Source of the DNA: Psychrobacillus sp. FSL K6-4046
GTDB taxonomy: Bacteria > Bacillota > Bacilli > Bacillales_A > Planococcaceae
Assembly (NCBI RefSeq): GCF_038624605.1
Contig: NZ_CP152020.1
Location: forward strand, 3,465,312 to 3,529,311
Direction: 5' to 3'
DNA length: 64,000 nucleotides
The translations under genes were made by a program, and so were the position numbers. The number at the start of each line of letters is the position of its first letter. Positions within the stretch are counted from its first letter, which is position 1. Below the pieces are notes generated by a model, which was given only the letters and a program-made list of their open reading frames with translations, had not been told where the DNA came from and did no database searches. Below, one piece after another: positions 61,471 through 64,000 of the stretch.

Positions 61471-63012
61471 TTATACCTCTTGTACCTCGCGTACTTTTGT
61501 TTCTTCGTTCGCTTTTTTCACTTCCTGTGTCAATTGCTCAATGCTCGGTCTTATATTACCCTTTCCAGCATAGTTTTCTAGCATATTCTTCACATCAATT
61601 CCTGAGGAAGCCTTTAAAGTTTCTTGTAGGGTAGACATAAGATTTGTAGCGTATGAGGTAACCTTATTGGCACCTCCGCCTTCTCCTCCACCAGTATCTA
61701 CTACAGTTATCTTATCGATATTTGAAAGTGGACTAGCAATTTGTTTAGCATATTCTGGTAGCATTTTAACAACCATATCTAGAACTGCAGCTTGCCCATA
61801 CAGATCAAACGCTTCAGCAATTTTTTGTTTAGCTTCAGCTTCTGCAAGTCCCTTCAGTCGAATTATATCTGCTTCTGATTCACCTTGCGCACGTTGCGAG
61901 TCAGCTTTTGCTAAACCGTCTAAACGTACTTTTTCTGCATCTGCTTTCGCTTTTGCCTCAATGCGATATTTTTCTGCATCTGCCTCTGCCATTTCACGAG
62001 ACTTGGATGCAGCAGCATTTTGTTCAATAGCATAACGGTCTGCATCTGCCTTTTTCTTTACCTCTGAATCATATTGCTTTTCACGACGCAATATCTCTTT
62101 CTCTTCAAGCTCAATTTGCTTTTGACGTTCAATAATTTGAATTTGCATTTCCTGCTCTGTTACTTCTTGCTTAGACCTTGCCGTCTCCAACTCATAGGCT
62201 TGGTCGGCACGTGCCTTAGCAATGTCTTGCTCTCGTCGGTATTCTGCAACCTTTAACAGATTGTCTTTTTCTGCTTCTGCGATTTCCGTTGCTCGTTCAA
62301 TTTCAGCTTTTTGAGCTTCCTTCGAAGCCATTGCACGTTTAATACGTGTTTCCTTTTCTGCTTCTGCTGTAGCTATATCCGCATCACGCTTAACTTGTGC
62401 GATTCTTGGCTTACCTAGAGAATCTAAATAACCATTTTTATCTCGAACATCTTTGATTGTAAAAGAAACTATAATAAGACCCATTTTTGCTAAATCCTGC
62501 GACGCAACACGTTGTACCTCTTGCGAGAACTTATCTCTATTTTTATATATTTCCTCAACTGTCATTGACCCTAAAATGGAGCGAAGATGACCTTCTAATA
62601 CTTCTTTTGCTTCATTTTCTCTGTCCTGTTTAGATTTCCCTAAAAACTGCTCAGCTGCAGTTGCAATTTCTGAAATGGAACCTCCGATTTTAATAATAGC
62701 GGTCCCATCCGCCATAACTGGAACACCCTGCTCGGTATACACTTCAGGTGTTGTAACTTCTAGTTTACTTGATAATAGACTAAGAGGTTCACTTTGCTGG
62801 AATACAGGAAATACGAATGTACCGCCACCTCTAATAATCTTAATGCGATTGCCCGAGTCATCTGTATGAACATTTTTAGAGCCTAAGTAGCTCCCTGTAA
62901 CGATTAAGGCTTCATCAGGACCAACCGTTTTATATTTGGTTATATAGACAGCCAGCATGATTAAAACTACGAATACAACAACCCCTATTACAACTAACAT
63001 TTCCAAGCCCAT
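61471..63012 (-). CDS. floT: Flotillin FloT (YuaG-like)
   Basis: 513 residues. One N-terminal hydrophobic segment (about 3-25) is followed by an SPFH/PHB domain (about 40-200, 'GLIIVSFTIKDVRDKNGYL'), then long coiled coil (about 210-390), rich in Ala-Glu repeats ('AEAEKETRIKRAMASKEAQKAEIERATE'). A Gly-rich turn ('DTGGGEGGGANK') and C-terminal tail complete it. Flotillins organise lipid-ordered membrane zones and support signalling and secretion. B. subtilis YuaG is almost the same length. AAAGGGGGA precedes the ATG. It lies 15 bp after the NfeD-like gene. Confidence 0.95.
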   Translation of the reverse strand: MGLEMLVVIGVVVFVVLIMLAVYITKYKTVGPDEALIVTGSYLGSKNVHTDDSGNRIKIIRGGGTFVFPVFQQSEPLSLLSSKLEVTTPEVYTEQGVPVMADGTAIIKIGGSISEIATAAEQFLGKSKQDRENEAKEVLEGHLRSILGSMTVEEIYKNRDKFSQEVQRVASQDLAKMGLIIVSFTIKDVRDKNGYLDSLGKPRIAQVKRDADIATAEAEKETRIKRAMASKEAQKAEIERATEIAEAEKDNLLKVAEYRREQDIAKARADQAYELETARSKQEVTEQEMQIQIIERQKQIELEEKEILRREKQYDSEVKKKADADRYAIEQNAAASKSREMAEADAEKYRIEAKAKADAEKVRLDGLAKADSQRAQGESEADIIRLKGLAEAEAKQKIAEAFDLYGQAAVLDMVVKMLPEYAKQIASPLSNIDKITVVDTGGGEGGGANKVTSYATNLMSTLQETLKASSGIDVKNMLENYAGKGNIRPSIEQLTQEVKKANEETKVREVQEV

Positions 63013-63027
63013 TTAAAATCCCCCTTT

Positions 63028-63543
63028 TTATTTTATAAAAGGCACATATTCTTTTACTAAAAAAGTGCCGTCTTTCACTTCAATTATTAAGACCTGTTTT
63101 TCATATTCAATCTCTTCATTGTCTAAACCAGTAGCTCTTTTAGCGATGAGTCCATTTACTGTCTCAATAGTGATTTCACCATACCCGTTTGAGGGTATAG
63201 GAACAATAACCTTTCCGACTTGCCCTAGTAATGACTCGTTTGTGTAAGCTGTAGAGACTTCGGCTGAGGAGAGAGGTAAAAGTACAAAGAAGTACAGTAA
63301 AAAGGTTAAAAAGATGGATATCCCTACAGCCACGGTAATTATAACGGTTTCACTCCAATTAGTAACTTTAAGGAGAATAAAGCCCGCTGCACAAATGAAT
63401 AATAGAAAGGAGAGAATTGTAGTCGGATTAAAAATCCCTGCTTCCATGCCGTCTATTGCATCTGCAAATAACACATAAAGAATAGTAATAAGACCAATTA
63501 CAATTAAACCATACAAGAAAATTTGTTCTATTTTTCTCACCAC
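63028..63543 (-). CDS. yuaF: NfeD-like membrane protein YuaF
   Basis: 171 residues. Three or four membrane helices (about 5-95) precede an OB-fold NfeD domain (about 100-171, 'LLGQVGKVIVPIPSNGYGEITIETVNGLIAKRATGL'), as in B. subtilis YuaF (174 residues), the partner of the flotillin encoded next. The proteins act together in membrane-domain organisation and stress. It begins with GTG (63541-63543; a second GTG follows at once), with no good Shine-Dalgarno. A sigma-W promoter at 63574-63599 drives the operon. yuaI, present in B. subtilis, is not downstream here. Confidence 0.92.
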   Translation of the reverse strand: MVRKIEQIFLYGLIVIGLITILYVLFADAIDGMEAGIFNPTTILSFLLFICAAGFILLKVTNWSETVIITVAVGISIFLTFLLYFFVLLPLSSAEVSTAYTNESLLGQVGKVIVPIPSNGYGEITIETVNGLIAKRATGLDNEEIEYEKQVLIIEVKDGTFLVKEYVPFIK

Positions 63544-63573
63544 TTTTCCATTTAATAACTTCTTTAGTAGTTA

Positions 63574-63599
63574 TACGTATCTAAATTCAGAAGGTTTCA
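63574..63599 (-). promoter_or_regulatory. Sigma-W promoter of the yuaF-floT operon
   Basis: On the minus strand TGAAAC (63594-63599), 16-bp spacer, CGTA (63574-63577): an exact match to the extracytoplasmic-function sigma-W consensus. It lies 31 bp before the GTG start. The B. subtilis yuaFGI operon is also sigma-W controlled. Confidence 0.88.
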
Positions 63600-63809
63600 A
63601 TATTTTTAATAATTAGTACACTATCATTTTTTTCTATATAAAGTAGCTTTTATTGTCAAATTTTAATCTTTTTTAGACGCTTGAATTGTTACAGGATTGT
63701 AAATTTATCGATTTTAAAGTAAAAAGTGTGTTGATTTTGTAAGTTTTTTGGTATGCTATTTGAGGAAAATTCATACTAACTACACCATTTTAAAGTCTAG
63801 GAGGCTTTT

Positions 63810-64000
63810 ATGATTAGCTCAAAAAAACAAGATCCTTTTTTCCTATCCCTTTTAAAGATAGCTGAAAACGTACGTGAAGCCACTCATTATGCAGATGATT
63901 TCCGTATTAATAACGCTTCAGATTTAAAAGAAATTAGCTTACACCTTAAGAATTACGAAACAGCTGGGGATACATTAATCCATGAGTTGATTGTTATGTT
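63810..64000 (+). CDS. DUF47/PhoU-like protein (partial, C-terminus outside window)
   Basis: The first 63 residues are present. AGGAGG (63799-63804) precedes the ATG at 63810-63812. 'FLSLLKIAENVREATHYADDFRI' and 'LKEISLHLKNYETAGDTLIHELIV' are the helical pattern of DUF47 (YkaA-like, PhoU fold), usually encoded next to a low-affinity phosphate permease (Pit). No Pit gene is visible as the window ends. Divergent from yuaF. Confidence 0.85.
   Translation, partial: MISSKKQDPFFLSLLKIAENVREATHYADDFRINNASDLKEISLHLKNYETAGDTLIHELIVM

Noticed and set aside
61347-61634. 95-codon plus-strand frame
   Set aside because: It spans the flotillin terminator and the 3' end of floT in antisense; no ribosome binding site.

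Overview
The window is a low-GC, Gram-positive chromosomal segment from a spore-former-type Bacillales. It has strong AGGAGG-like ribosome binding sites, frequent GTG/TTG starts, many T-tailed terminators, and recognisable Bacillus-type genes (mntR, cadCA, murB, hmp/nsrR, ppaC, hflX, thrCB, fumC, yuaF-floT, cvfB, ypuA, yhfW-like). Gene content and the GC-rich foldback intergenic repeats suit Bacillaceae/Planococcaceae; the genus cannot be fixed from sequence alone. There are no rRNA or tRNA genes, CRISPR array or prophage. The two ends cut genes: an acetyltransferase on the left and a DUF47 protein on the right.

Layout. 1-5.1 kb: a quinone/electrophile-type ring-cleaving dioxygenase under a perfect MhqR-type operator, YpuA, CvfB, MntR, a ComFB-like protein and a small lmo0937-type membrane protein behind a sigma-B-like promoter. 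5.1-6.9 kb: an intact IS1182-family element inserted in a bidirectional terminator, which was duplicated as a 24-bp target repeat. 6.9-15.6 kb: a double-GNAT protein, cadCA with its operators, a penicillin-acylase-type Ntn hydrolase, MurB, and a divergent HxlR/YceI pair. 15.7-21.7 kb: an operon of one membrane transporter and two M20 hydrolases, a small coiled-coil membrane protein and a BmrA-like ABC exporter. 22.0-23.5 kb: an RRNPP regulator overlapping a 43-aa secreted-peptide gene, resembling NprR-NprX. 24-30 kb: DUF4288, a PadR-controlled heterodimeric ABC exporter, and a Rieske-FAD oxidoreductase. 30-38 kb: an alanine/glutamine-type symporter, PpaC, the NsrR/Hmp nitric-oxide pair, a DUF7662-GNAT fusion, Mpg and a CoA-transferase. 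38-50 kb: FlaR-like kinase, NiaP-like MFS, ThrC-ThrB, ZupT, a uracil-DNA glycosylase, PAP2, a CxxC flavoprotein, a DUF6612 lipoprotein, a POT peptide transporter and a Sav1866-like exporter. 50-64 kb: HflX, a VOC protein, an acyl-CoA synthetase, a methyltransferase, an FtsX-type ABC pair, an operon of HD-GYP, FumC and PCYCGC lipoprotein, and the NfeD-flotillin pair behind a sigma-W promoter.

Three families of dispersed non-coding repeats run through the intergenic regions. Family 1 is a GC-rich foldback that also lies inside the IS. Family 2 is a GCGCAAGCGC-type foldback, including a 124-bp tandem array. Family 3 is a roughly 60-bp element shared by the upstream regions of two unrelated genes. 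The most novel-looking system is the regulator-peptide quorum-sensing cassette at 22-23.5 kb. The IS1182 insertion into a terminator is the clearest structural oddity.
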